From positions 1 to 42,193 of IMG/VR virus record IMGVR_UViG_3300017963_000414: DNA of 42,193 bases; one strand, written 5' to 3'. Source of the DNA: a virus. Below are positions 25,064 through 30,768 of the stretch, piece after piece; position 1 is the stretch's first letter, and every line of letters starts with the position of its first letter. The notes beneath the pieces were generated by a model. The model searched no databases. It worked only from the letters and a program-made list of their open reading frames with translations, and was not told the origin of the DNA. A program made the position numbers and the translations under genes.

Positions 25064-25092
25064 TTGACAGGATGTTTCACCCGGATTAGACT
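25064..25092 (+). promoter_or_regulatory. Consensus-like sigma70 promoter before the Cro/CI-type regulator
   Basis: TTGACA (25064-25069), a 17-base spacer and TAGACT (25087-25092) make a near-consensus promoter, starting three bases after the integrase stop. The spacer contains TTTCACCCGG, close to the TTTACACCCGG site at 23820-23830. An operator shared with the attP-like region is therefore possible. The transcript would begin near 25099, shortly before the ribosome site GGAGG of the next gene. Confidence 0.7.
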
Positions 25093-25117
25093 ACATTGAG
25101 ATACAGGAGGGCACGGA

Positions 25118-25372
25118 ATGGTGATTACGGCAGGAATCAAAATGCCTATCGACCCGAAACTAAAACGACAGATGCGGCGGGCCCTCTTTGAGGCCAATAT
25201 CTCTCAGCGTGAACTGGCAGAACGCACTGGCCTAGCCGGCAGCACTATCTCTCTCGTGCTCGGCAATAAGCCGTGCGACGTGAAGCTCTCCACGCTCGAA
25301 TCTATTGCTCGCGCTCTCGACTGCGAACTTCATATTCACTTCCGTGAGTTGCGTGAAGAGCCGCGCGACTAG
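25118..25372 (+). CDS. Cro/CI (XRE) family helix-turn-helix regulator
   Basis: This 84-residue protein lies behind a strong promoter and the ribosome site AGGAGGGCACGGA (ATG 25118; ATG 25142 is an alternative). A single XRE domain spans residues ~15-70. It has the recognition pattern 'NISQRELAERTGLAGSTISLVLGNK' followed by 'VKLSTLESIARALDCEL'. It lacks the C-terminal dimerisation/peptidase domain of CI repressors, so it is Cro-sized. It is transcribed in the same direction as the integrase and early genes, not divergently. It may be the lysogeny repressor or a Cro-like switch. Likely binding sites are the repeats near 23600-23830 or the array at 25843-25927, but which one is unknown. Confidence 0.8.
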   Translation: MVITAGIKMPIDPKLKRQMRRALFEANISQRELAERTGLAGSTISLVLGNKPCDVKLSTLESIARALDCELHIHFRELREEPRD

Positions 25373-25430
25373 CACGACCTCTTTGCGCTCTGCCCCGCTT
25401 TCCCAGTTTCGTCCTCTGCGCTAGCGGTGC

Positions 25431-25844
25431 GTGCCACCGCCTCTTATGCAATTTCTGCTTTCTGATACTGAAGCCGTCGATCTTATGCGGACGGCGATAC
25501 GGCGCACAGACGGAATGCTTCTGATCGACATCCCGGACACCAGGCTGGCCGGCGTGCGGATCGACAGGCCGCATCTGCGATTCGACCCTAAGACACGCAC
25601 GGTTCAGTACGGGCAGCAGAGTCTCCGGCTATCTAAGATTGACTTCTCTCTCTTACGTTATCTCCACGAACACAGTCAGGCGACCTTTGAGGTCGTTCAA
25701 GATGCTGTGTGGGGGAAGCCTGTGAGCGATAACGCGATTCGCAAAGCCTGTTCTCGCCTCTCTGAGCGACTTCTTGATGCGGATATTCTGTTCGCGATCA
25801 TCACGCGGCATGGCAGTATCCTTCTAGAAGAAGTCTCGGTCTGA
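25431..25844 (+). CDS. Winged-helix (OmpR-type) DNA-binding protein
   Basis: This 137-residue frame starts at GTG 25431 or ATG 25446; neither has a good ribosome site. Residues ~50-137 look like the winged helix of transcriptional regulators of the OmpR/PhoB output type. There is a beta start ('TRTVQYGQQSLRLSKIDFSLLRYLHEH'), a helix turn ('FEVVQDAVWGKPVSDNAIRKACSRLSERL') and a C-terminal beta hairpin ('FAIITRHGSILLEEV'). There is no receiver domain; the first ~45 residues are a short unknown segment. It lies directly upstream of the operator array, which overlaps its stop codon, so autoregulation or control of the excisionase-like gene is likely. Confidence 0.65.
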   Translation: MPPPLMQFLLSDTEAVDLMRTAIRRTDGMLLIDIPDTRLAGVRIDRPHLRFDPKTRTVQYGQQSLRLSKIDFSLLRYLHEHSQATFEVVQDAVWGKPVSDNAIRKACSRLSERLLDADILFAIITRHGSILLEEVSV

Positions 25845-25927
25845 TTTGTGACCAAAAGTCGCGATTTGTGACAGAAACCTGTCACAGTTGTGACAAGCCG
25901 GCTGGATAAGATTGAAGTGTCGACACT
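25843..25927. promoter_or_regulatory. Operator array (TTGTGAC repeats and palindromes)
   Basis: GATTTGTGAC occurs at 25843-25852 and 25863-25872, exactly 20 bp apart. A third TTGTGAC is at 25888 (22 bp on). The second copy is the left half of the 20-bp palindrome TGTGACAG-AAAC-CTGTCACA (25867-25886). A further perfect 12-bp palindrome, AGTGTCGACACT, lies at 25916-25927. The region separates the winged-helix and excisionase-like genes and is the most evident repressor-binding site in the window. Confidence 0.75.
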
Positions 25928-25956
25928 GAGCTTCAACCCTGTTTGACACGGCAATC

Positions 25957-26190
25957 ATGCGACTTTTGACCTTCAAAGAAGCTGCCAGGCAACTCTCTTG
26001 CTCGGTGCGCACCGTCAGACGCCTCGTTGAACGCGGGGATTTGGCGTGTGTAAACGTCTCGCCGTCCGGCACTCGACGACCGCGACGACGCATCCGGGAA
26101 GAGGATCTGGCAGCTTTCTCTTTTGCCCACCGAGAAGAGCCTCGCCAAGAGCGCCTTCAACGCCGGCGGCAACGAAGGGCAATCCCATGA
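25957..26190 (+). CDS. Excisionase-like helix-turn-helix protein
   Basis: This 77-residue protein starts at ATG 25957. Residues 1-52 match the MerR-type winged helix of phage excisionases and HTH_17 proteins: 'LTFKEAARQLSCSVRTVRRLVERGDL', a wing with 'RRPRRRIREEDLAAF', then a highly basic tail. Such proteins bend DNA at att sites to drive excision or act as small regulators. It lies 0.9 kb downstream of the integrase and behind the operator array, as expected for Xis. It starts the coupled early operon (ATGA overlap with the next frame). Confidence 0.65.
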   Translation: MRLLTFKEAARQLSCSVRTVRRLVERGDLACVNVSPSGTRRPRRRIREEDLAAFSFAHREEPRQERLQRRRQRRAIP

Positions 26191-26312
26191 CGGAGGATGA
26201 GATGGTCGATTGGAATCAACGACTGGAGGACGGATGGCGATTGCTGGCGGACGACTACGGCACTGAAGACAGCGACGGGTTGACAATTTGGGAACATAAG
26301 GAGCCAGAGTAA
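26187..26312 (+). CDS. Very small acidic protein
   Basis: This 41-residue frame (from ATG 26187, ATGA overlap) could also begin at ATG 26202, which has GGAGG upstream. The sequence is acidic and Trp-rich ('MVDWNQRLEDGWRLLADDYG', 'LTIWEHKEPE'). Its stop overlaps the next gene as TAATG, which supports real translation. Function unknown. Confidence 0.5.
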   Translation: MTEDEMVDWNQRLEDGWRLLADDYGTEDSDGLTIWEHKEPE

Positions 26313-27100
26313 TGGCCTACGATCTGAGTCAAATCACATCCGGGAAATGCATCCGGGCACCGCGCATCATTCTTTTGGGCGTGGAGAAGATCGGTAAATC
26401 AACCTTTGCCGCTGAAGCAAACAATCCCGTATTCCTCCCGATCGCAGGCGAAGAAGGGATTGACGAATTGGACGTGGATAAGGTTCCGGTCTGCCAGTCC
26501 GTTCAAGACATATTTGGCTGGTTGCAATTCCTGCATGAGAGCCAGCATGAATTCCAGACAGCCGTAATCGACTCCGTGAGTACGCTCGCGCTGATGATAC
26601 ATGCGGAAATCTGCGCAAAGGGTAAGGTCGCGTCGATCAATGACGTTGGCGGTGGATTCGGAAAAGGGACCGATGAGGCCGTAGGTGTCTGGCAGAAAAT
26701 CACGGCCTGGCTAGACGCACTTCGGCGCGATCTCAACATGACTTCCATTTTAGTTGGCCATGTCAAGATTCGGCGATTCGATGATCCCGAGGGTGACTCA
26801 TACGACCAGTATCAGTTGGATACGCACGAAAAGGTCTCCAACCTGCTTTTTCGTTGGGCCGACAGCATTCTCTTCTGTAACAACAAAGTGGCTGTCAGGG
26901 AGGAAAAGCTGGGCTTCCATAAAGAGAACGTCAAAAAGCGTGGGATCGAAATTAACCCCGGCTCCCGCTGGCTCTATACGCAAAAACGACCTGCGCATCC
27001 AGGCGGAGGTCGCGGAGTCTACGGCCACCTGCCGTATGAGTTGCCGCTGTCGTGGGCGGCGTTCCAGAATGCCGTCGCGGCGGCAATGTCCGCCCAATGA
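26312..27100 (+). CDS. RecA-like AAA ATPase, Sak4-type recombination protein
   Basis: The protein has 262 residues and starts in a TAATG overlap. The Walker A motif is near residue 23 ('GVEKIGKST'). The Walker B-like 'TAVIDSVSTL' lies near residue 88 and the later 'LNMTSILVGHVKI' is the sensor-type strand. The whole layout ('FLPIAGEEGIDEL', 'GYGR/GFGKGTD'-like, 'KVSNLLFRWADSILFCNN') is that of phage RecA-core single-strand annealing proteins of the Sak4 type. These pair homologous ssDNA, usually with a phage SSB. A DUF669-type SSB-like gene follows nearby, which supports the call. A DNA-repair RadA-like ATPase is the alternative. Confidence 0.75.
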   Translation: MAYDLSQITSGKCIRAPRIILLGVEKIGKSTFAAEANNPVFLPIAGEEGIDELDVDKVPVCQSVQDIFGWLQFLHESQHEFQTAVIDSVSTLALMIHAEICAKGKVASINDVGGGFGKGTDEAVGVWQKITAWLDALRRDLNMTSILVGHVKIRRFDDPEGDSYDQYQLDTHEKVSNLLFRWADSILFCNNKVAVREEKLGFHKENVKKRGIEINPGSRWLYTQKRPAHPGGGRGVYGHLPYELPLSWAAFQNAVAAAMSAQ

Positions 27101-27105
27101 AATAC

Positions 27106-27171
27106 GCGGCCCGTGTGCGAACTTTTTTCCTTGCGAACCGATAGGTCGGACTACCGGAGCACACGGGCCGC
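27106..27171 (+). other. Long intergenic hairpin (13-bp stem, 40-base loop)
   Basis: GCGGCCCGTGTGC (27106-27118) and GCACACGGGCCGC (27159-27171) are perfect reverse complements. The 40-base loop contains a T6 run and a small inner hairpin CCGA-TAGG-TCGG (27138-27149). No T-tract follows the right arm, so it is not a simple terminator. It fills the gap between the recombinase and the zinc-ribbon gene and may be a structured RNA or protein-binding element. Confidence 0.6.
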
Positions 27172-27182
27172 CCGGAAACAGC

Positions 27183-27614
27183 ATGAAGTTCAAGACTTGT
27201 AGTCGCTGTGGAAAACGAAAGCCAGTGAGTGAGTTCTACCTTCGCCATGAACGAGCGCCGGATGCAGATGGTGAACCAAAGCGACGCAACCCGTGCAAGG
27301 CGTGCAGGAATGAAAGAGCCAAACGGCGGTATGCAATCCAAACAAGTTGGGACATTGCTGAGTATAAACGCTGTCCATATTGTGGCGGTGAAGTACGGCC
27401 GATCTACCTGTCGGAGTGCCTGATTGTGCCGTGTTACGTATGTTACCTGAACGGTCTTGTTGAACCCCTGGAGAATCCAAATGCAACCACCCCCGTCCAT
27501 GCCAGTCCCGCCGTCGATGCCGGCCCCAGCGCCAATGGCGATGGAGCAACACGGAAACCTGACGGCAATCTTCGGCCAGCCGATCGACCCGAATATGATC
27601 GCGCCGCAGGATGA
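27183..27614 (+). CDS. Zinc-ribbon protein (HNH-type N-terminal module without nuclease domain)
   Basis: The protein has 143 residues from ATG 27183; upstream in-frame sequence lies in the recombinase gene and is a shadow. The N-terminus 'CSRCGKRKPVSEFYLR' ... 'CKACRNERAKRRY' is the CxxC...CxxC module that precedes HNH domains in phage endonucleases such as the one at 8519. A second ribbon follows ('CPYCGG', then 'CYVCYLNG'). No DHDH/HNH motif is present. The last ~45 residues overlap the next gene by 134 bases in another frame and look like read-through low complexity. The biological end may have been lost by a frameshift near 27480. Confidence 0.55.
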   Translation: MKFKTCSRCGKRKPVSEFYLRHERAPDADGEPKRRNPCKACRNERAKRRYAIQTSWDIAEYKRCPYCGGEVRPIYLSECLIVPCYVCYLNGLVEPLENPNATTPVHASPAVDAGPSANGDGATRKPDGNLRPADRPEYDRAAG

Positions 27615-28158
27615 TTTTTCGGCCATCCCGCCCGGCACGTATCCCGTGCTGATTGAGTCCGCCGAGATCAAACAGACCAAGAAGGGCGACGGCCACTACA
27701 TCAATCTCGCCATGGGCGTGCTGGACGGCCAGCAGAAGGGCCGGAAACTCTTTGATCGCATTATGATTCAGCACCCGAACGCCGAGTGCTTGGCGATCGG
27801 AATGAAAGCGTTCGGGGCCATCGGCCGTGCGATCGGGGCCGCTGAACTTACGGACACGTCTCAGCTATTGAATCAGGTCGTGGCTGTTCGGGTGCGTGTC
27901 ACGACAGATAAGAAGTATGGCGCGCAGAACGAAGTCCAGAAATACCTGCCCCCTGGTGAGGCGCAGCCGCAGACCGGCGATGCTGGCCTACCGCAACCGG
28001 CCCACGCACCGCCTCCGGGTCCGCCCACACAGCCCGCCGCTGTCGCGCCGCACGCCGCCGGCCCCGCTCCTGCCCCGGCAGGGCCGGCGGCCCCTGTGGC
28101 GGCTCCAGCGCAGCAACAGCCCCCGCAACAGGCCCCGTGGGAGAGAAAGGCCGCTTAA
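27481..28158 (+). CDS. DUF669-type single-stranded-DNA-binding-like protein
   Basis: The protein has 225 residues. ATG 27481 is chosen because TGGAG lies eight bases upstream; it is Pro-rich from the start. The core (~30-135) reads 'DFSAIPPGTYPVLIESAEIKQTKKGDGHYINLAMGVLDGQQKGRKLFDRIMI'. That is the DUF669 signature (OB-like beta barrel) found beside Sak4-type ATPases. The C-terminal ~80 residues are Pro/Ala/Gln low complexity ending 'APWERKAA', like the disordered tail of SSBs that recruits partners. Probably covers ssDNA during phage recombination and replication. Confidence 0.75.
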   Translation: MQPPPSMPVPPSMPAPAPMAMEQHGNLTAIFGQPIDPNMIAPQDDFSAIPPGTYPVLIESAEIKQTKKGDGHYINLAMGVLDGQQKGRKLFDRIMIQHPNAECLAIGMKAFGAIGRAIGAAELTDTSQLLNQVVAVRVRVTTDKKYGAQNEVQKYLPPGEAQPQTGDAGLPQPAHAPPPGPPTQPAAVAPHAAGPAPAPAGPAAPVAAPAQQQPPQQAPWERKAA

Positions 28159-28173
28159 GACAGATGTTGGTCA

Positions 28174-28193
28174 GGTGGCCACGGAGGGCCACC
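28174..28193 (+). terminator. Weak hairpin after the SSB-like gene
   Basis: GGTGGCC (28174-28180) pairs with GGCCACC (28187-28193) around ACGGAG. The following sequence CTTCTGCTTCC has only scattered T, so it is at best a partial terminator or an mRNA-stabilising hairpin. Confidence 0.4.
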
Positions 28194-28220
28194 CTTCTGC
28201 TTCCTTACGAAAGAGGACTA

Positions 28221-28433
28221 ATGCCATTCGGCTGGCTCGGAAACGCCCTGATTATCGCCGGCCACTGGAGGCTCGGCGCGCGATCCCGGGTAGGGTTTTT
28301 ACTCGGGATCGCCGGGGGCTGCTGCTGGATCGTTGAGGGCGTTCGGATTGTGAAACCTGACCTGATCTTTATCGAGTGCGTGCTGGCCAGTATCGCGCTC
28401 AGGAACTTCCTGAAATGGGGAAAATATGACTGA
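28221..28433 (+). CDS. Small membrane protein
   Basis: The protein has 70 residues from ATG 28221 with AAGAGGA upstream. It has two to three hydrophobic segments: 'FGWLGNALIIAG', 'GFLLGIAGGCCWIVEGV' and 'LIFIECVLASIALRNFL'. The short basic turns between them are typical of small phage inner-membrane proteins, sometimes PnuC- or YgjV-like fragments. Its end overlaps the next start by eight bases. Function unknown. Confidence 0.6.
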   Translation: MPFGWLGNALIIAGHWRLGARSRVGFLLGIAGGCCWIVEGVRIVKPDLIFIECVLASIALRNFLKWGKYD

Positions 28434-28848
28434 CGAACAAGAGCAAGCCAAAACCATAAGAACGCTGGTAGGGAAACTGCGGGACGCAAGGGACGCAGAA
28501 GCCCTGGCACGTGAGGTTCGCACCGGAATCGAGACACAGATTGCCGAGTTGGTACCGACCGACGAAGAGGGCCAGAAGACGGTCCCGGTTGGCGATGGTG
28601 TGAAGTTGACCGTGAAGCGCAGCCTGGCCTACAGGGCGGACACGGAGGAAATCGCCCGCACGCTCAATCGACTCGGGCTCCGGGACGGCAACAAGTATCA
28701 CCCGCCCATCAAAACCACCACACGGCAAGAGTTAGACGTTGCCGGCTATAAATGGTATCGCAAAGAATCGCCGGAGGTTTGGAAGGCGATCGCCGAACAC
28801 GTCGTAGTCACCCCCAGAAAAGTCGCCGTGACCCTGAAAGAGAAGTAA
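28426..28848 (+). CDS. Hypothetical early protein
   Basis: The protein has 140 residues. It has an N-terminal coiled coil ('TIRTLVGKLRDARDAEALAREVRTGIETQIAELV'), then a beta/alpha part ('GQKTVPVGDGVKLTVKRSLAYRADTEEIARTLNRLGL'). A closing segment 'WYRKESPEVWKAIAEHVVVTPRKVAVTLKEK' follows. This layout recurs in phage replication clusters near recombinases; no catalytic site is visible. ATG 28426 overlaps the previous stop, and its own stop overlaps the next ATG (TAATG). A role beside the ssDNA-handling genes is inferred from position only. Confidence 0.6.
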   Translation: MTDEQEQAKTIRTLVGKLRDARDAEALAREVRTGIETQIAELVPTDEEGQKTVPVGDGVKLTVKRSLAYRADTEEIARTLNRLGLRDGNKYHPPIKTTTRQELDVAGYKWYRKESPEVWKAIAEHVVVTPRKVAVTLKEK

Positions 28849-29030
28849 TGAACCTGAAACGATTACCGACCAAAGAGGCGCGTATGCGTGCCTACGCGGA
28901 AAGACACAGGCAGCGCAAAGGGCGGCCTGGACTCGACGTGAAGCGCGAGCCCTCTGCTTCGCGACTTCCAACCTGCGTGGGGCTACAAGCCCTGGCTGAT
29001 GTGTGGGGCGCAACCGCGAGGAGCAAATGA
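28848..29030 (+). CDS. Small basic hypothetical protein
   Basis: This is a 60-residue frame. TAATG overlap at its start and overlap with the next ATG at its end argue that it is translated. It is very basic in the first 35 residues ('RMRAYAERHRQRKGRPGL') with a hydrophobic end. There is no recognisable domain. Confidence 0.45.
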   Translation: MNLKRLPTKEARMRAYAERHRQRKGRPGLDVKREPSASRLPTCVGLQALADVWGATARSK

Positions 29031-29206
29031 TGAAAGTGTGGCTGTCTAACGTCTGGCTGAAAGATGCCGAGAAAATCATCCGTGCCTTTCCAGGCACGTC
29101 TGTGAAAGTTCCGCGGGGACCGAAGAGTCTCTGTCGGGTCGGAATCGCAAGCATCTGGGCCCCGAAAGAACTGGCAGAGAAGATCAGAAAGGAACCCGTA
29201 TCGTGA
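29030..29206 (+). CDS. Small hypothetical protein
   Basis: The protein has 58 residues from ATG 29030 (or 29027), with GAGGAG six bases upstream. 'VWLSNVWLKDAEKIIRAFPGTSVKVPRG' suggests a helix-strand pair. Its stop TGA overlaps the GTG of the following tiny membrane frame (GTGA). Function unknown. Confidence 0.5.
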   Translation: MKVWLSNVWLKDAEKIIRAFPGTSVKVPRGPKSLCRVGIASIWAPKELAEKIRKEPVS

Positions 29207-29307
29207 CCGTTGATGACCTTCTCACAACCATGGTTGCGTTTGCTGTTGTCGAGTTCGCGCTTGGCTTCGTCTGTGGCGCTTGCTATAGGAGCCTGTTCAA
29301 GCCATAA
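29203..29307 (+). CDS. 34-residue single-pass membrane peptide
   Basis: GTG 29203 overlaps the previous stop as GTGA, and the frame ends at TAA 29305-29307. The peptide has a short polar start, one hydrophobic helix ('MVAFAVVEFALGFVCGACY') and a basic end (RSLFKP), so it would sit in the inner membrane with a cytoplasmic tail. The following frame carries the same 'GFVCG' signature in its helix, suggesting a tandem pair. Confidence 0.45.
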   Translation: MTVDDLLTTMVAFAVVEFALGFVCGACYRSLFKP

Positions 29308-29417
29308 GCCCGATCATTGAAGAGGCTATCGTTGCTGCTGCCTTAATCGGTGTTGCCGGCTTTGTGTGCGGCATAGCAGTATGCCTTGTCTGTCTTAGGA
29401 GGCGATCCCGTGGGTAA
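29304..29417 (+). CDS. Second membrane micropeptide, apparently with an ATA start
   Basis: The frame is open from 29289 to TAA 29415-29417 and encodes a hydrophobic helix 'AIVAAALIGVAGFVCGIAVCLVCL' ending RRRSRG. No ATG/GTG/TTG start precedes the helix. The codon that overlaps the previous stop is ATA (ATAA at 29304-29307), where other gene pairs here have ATGA. One G-to-A change would explain this while keeping the upstream stop. The end overlaps the nuclease start. It may be translated weakly, by -1 frameshift, or not at all. Confidence 0.3.
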   Translation: MSPIIEEAIVAAALIGVAGFVCGIAVCLVCLRRRSRG

Positions 29418-30720
29418 CATCGCAGACATGCAAGCTGAGTCGCAGACCGTCAAGGCGATCTACGACCACTATAAGGCTCGGGGCGACAACGGCTACCTGA
29501 GCCGGACGGTCTCCGCCTCGCAAATCGGCCACCCGTGCGAGCGATATCTGTGGTATTGCTACCGGCAATGCTGTAGGCCGAGTTTCGACGGCCGGATGTA
29601 CCGCTTATTCGAGACTGGCCAGCGGGAGGAAGACCGGATCGTCGAGAACCTTCGCGCGATCGGTTGCGAGGTTCACGCCGTGGACCCGCAGACCGGCCGG
29701 CAATTCCTCGTGACCGACTTCGGCGGGCACCTGAAAGGTTATCTGGACGGCTGCGTCCTCGGGCTCCCCGAAGCCCCAAAAACCTGGCATGTCCTGGAGG
29801 GAAAGACGCACAGCGCCAAATCTTTTCGCGACCTGTGTAAACAGGGCGTAAAGAAATCGAAGCCGATACACTACGCACAGTGCGTGATCTACATGCACAA
29901 AACCGGCATGAAACGGGCCCTTTACTTCGCGGTGTGTAAGGATAATGACGCGATCTATGTGGAGCGGATTTATTACGGCGAAGCCGAGGCTAAAGCACTG
30001 GTAGATAAGGCGAAGAGGATTATCGAATCGCCATTTCCGCCTCCTCGGCTCTCCGGCCGCCCAGACTACTACAAATGCCGTTGGTGCGACGCGCACGCAA
30101 TTTGCCACGGCACCGGCGAGGTAGCTCTACCCGTTCCATTGCTCTCCTGTCGGCACTGTTGCCATGCTGTGCCAATCACTACGGGCGACGGCGGGCAATG
30201 GGAGTGCGAGCGATACAACGTGCAAATCGATACGGATAGCCCGTGTCGCGACCACATCACCTTGCCTGGCCTGCTACCATTCGCGGAGCCGGGTACCTAT
30301 AACGCGGACGATGCCGGCCACCAGTCGGTCGAATTCCGCAACGAAGACGGAGCGGCCTGGAAGCACGGCAGCGCCCCGGGCTGCATCACGAGCCATGCTC
30401 TTATGGGAATGCCGGCCAGCCTGACGGGGAACGAGACGATAGGCGCGGCCGGAGACCTGTTCGGCGCTCGCATCACCGGCTACATCCCAGACGACATTCT
30501 GGCTCGCTACCCCGAAGAGGACTCACGGATTGTCTGGAAAGGGAAGCCTGGCGGGTTTGTGCACGCATGGAAGGGGATTTACGGTGAGGAGTTCTCGGAA
30601 CTGAAGCCGATCGCGCGGTGCGATCTGGCTGAAGCCACCGTATGCGAGCACGAGGGCGGGCGAGTGGCGATCCTTTGGGAAGGTGGCAAGTGGGCTGAAA
30701 TTAGAGAGGGGGTTGAGTGA
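29410..30720 (+). CDS. PD-(D/E)XK exonuclease with four-cysteine (Fe-S type) cluster, RecB/Cas4-like
   Basis: The protein has 436 residues. GTG 29410 is chosen because AGGAGG lies six bases upstream. The nuclease core shows Asp113 (GYLDG), Glu130 and Lys132 (EGK), and a following Gln/Tyr helix ('HYAQCVIYM'), the standard PD-(D/E)XK order. One Cys (43, 'HPCERYLW') is far N-terminal, and three lie after the core (223, 226, 232: 'CRWCDAHAIC'). This is the AddB/Cas4 iron-sulfur pattern. The C-terminal ~190 residues are a separate Cys-containing domain of unknown role ('CRHCCHA'). It would resect DNA ends for the Sak4-type recombinase. The downstream helicase starts 48 bases later and could be its partner. 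Confidence 0.75.
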   Translation: MGNIADMQAESQTVKAIYDHYKARGDNGYLSRTVSASQIGHPCERYLWYCYRQCCRPSFDGRMYRLFETGQREEDRIVENLRAIGCEVHAVDPQTGRQFLVTDFGGHLKGYLDGCVLGLPEAPKTWHVLEGKTHSAKSFRDLCKQGVKKSKPIHYAQCVIYMHKTGMKRALYFAVCKDNDAIYVERIYYGEAEAKALVDKAKRIIESPFPPPRLSGRPDYYKCRWCDAHAICHGTGEVALPVPLLSCRHCCHAVPITTGDGGQWECERYNVQIDTDSPCRDHITLPGLLPFAEPGTYNADDAGHQSVEFRNEDGAAWKHGSAPGCITSHALMGMPASLTGNETIGAAGDLFGARITGYIPDDILARYPEEDSRIVWKGKPGGFVHAWKGIYGEEFSELKPIARCDLAEATVCEHEGGRVAILWEGGKWAEIREGVE

Positions 30721-30758
30721 TGCAGTTTACTGAGTACCAAGGGGTCATGGATAAGTAG
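30720..30758 (+). CDS. Possible 12-residue bridging frame
   Basis: ATG 30720 overlaps the nuclease stop (TGATG) and the frame MQFTEYQGVMDK stops at 30758, ten bases before the helicase ATG, which lacks its own ribosome site. It could bring ribosomes to the helicase, or be the remnant of a lost gene. Confidence 0.25.
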   Translation: MQFTEYQGVMDK

Positions 30759-30768
30759 AAGCCGCCTA

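Noticed and set aside
29410-30720. Cas4 of a CRISPR system
   Set aside because: The 4-Cys PD-(D/E)XK pattern is shared, but no cas genes or repeats are near and the neighbours are recombination genes.
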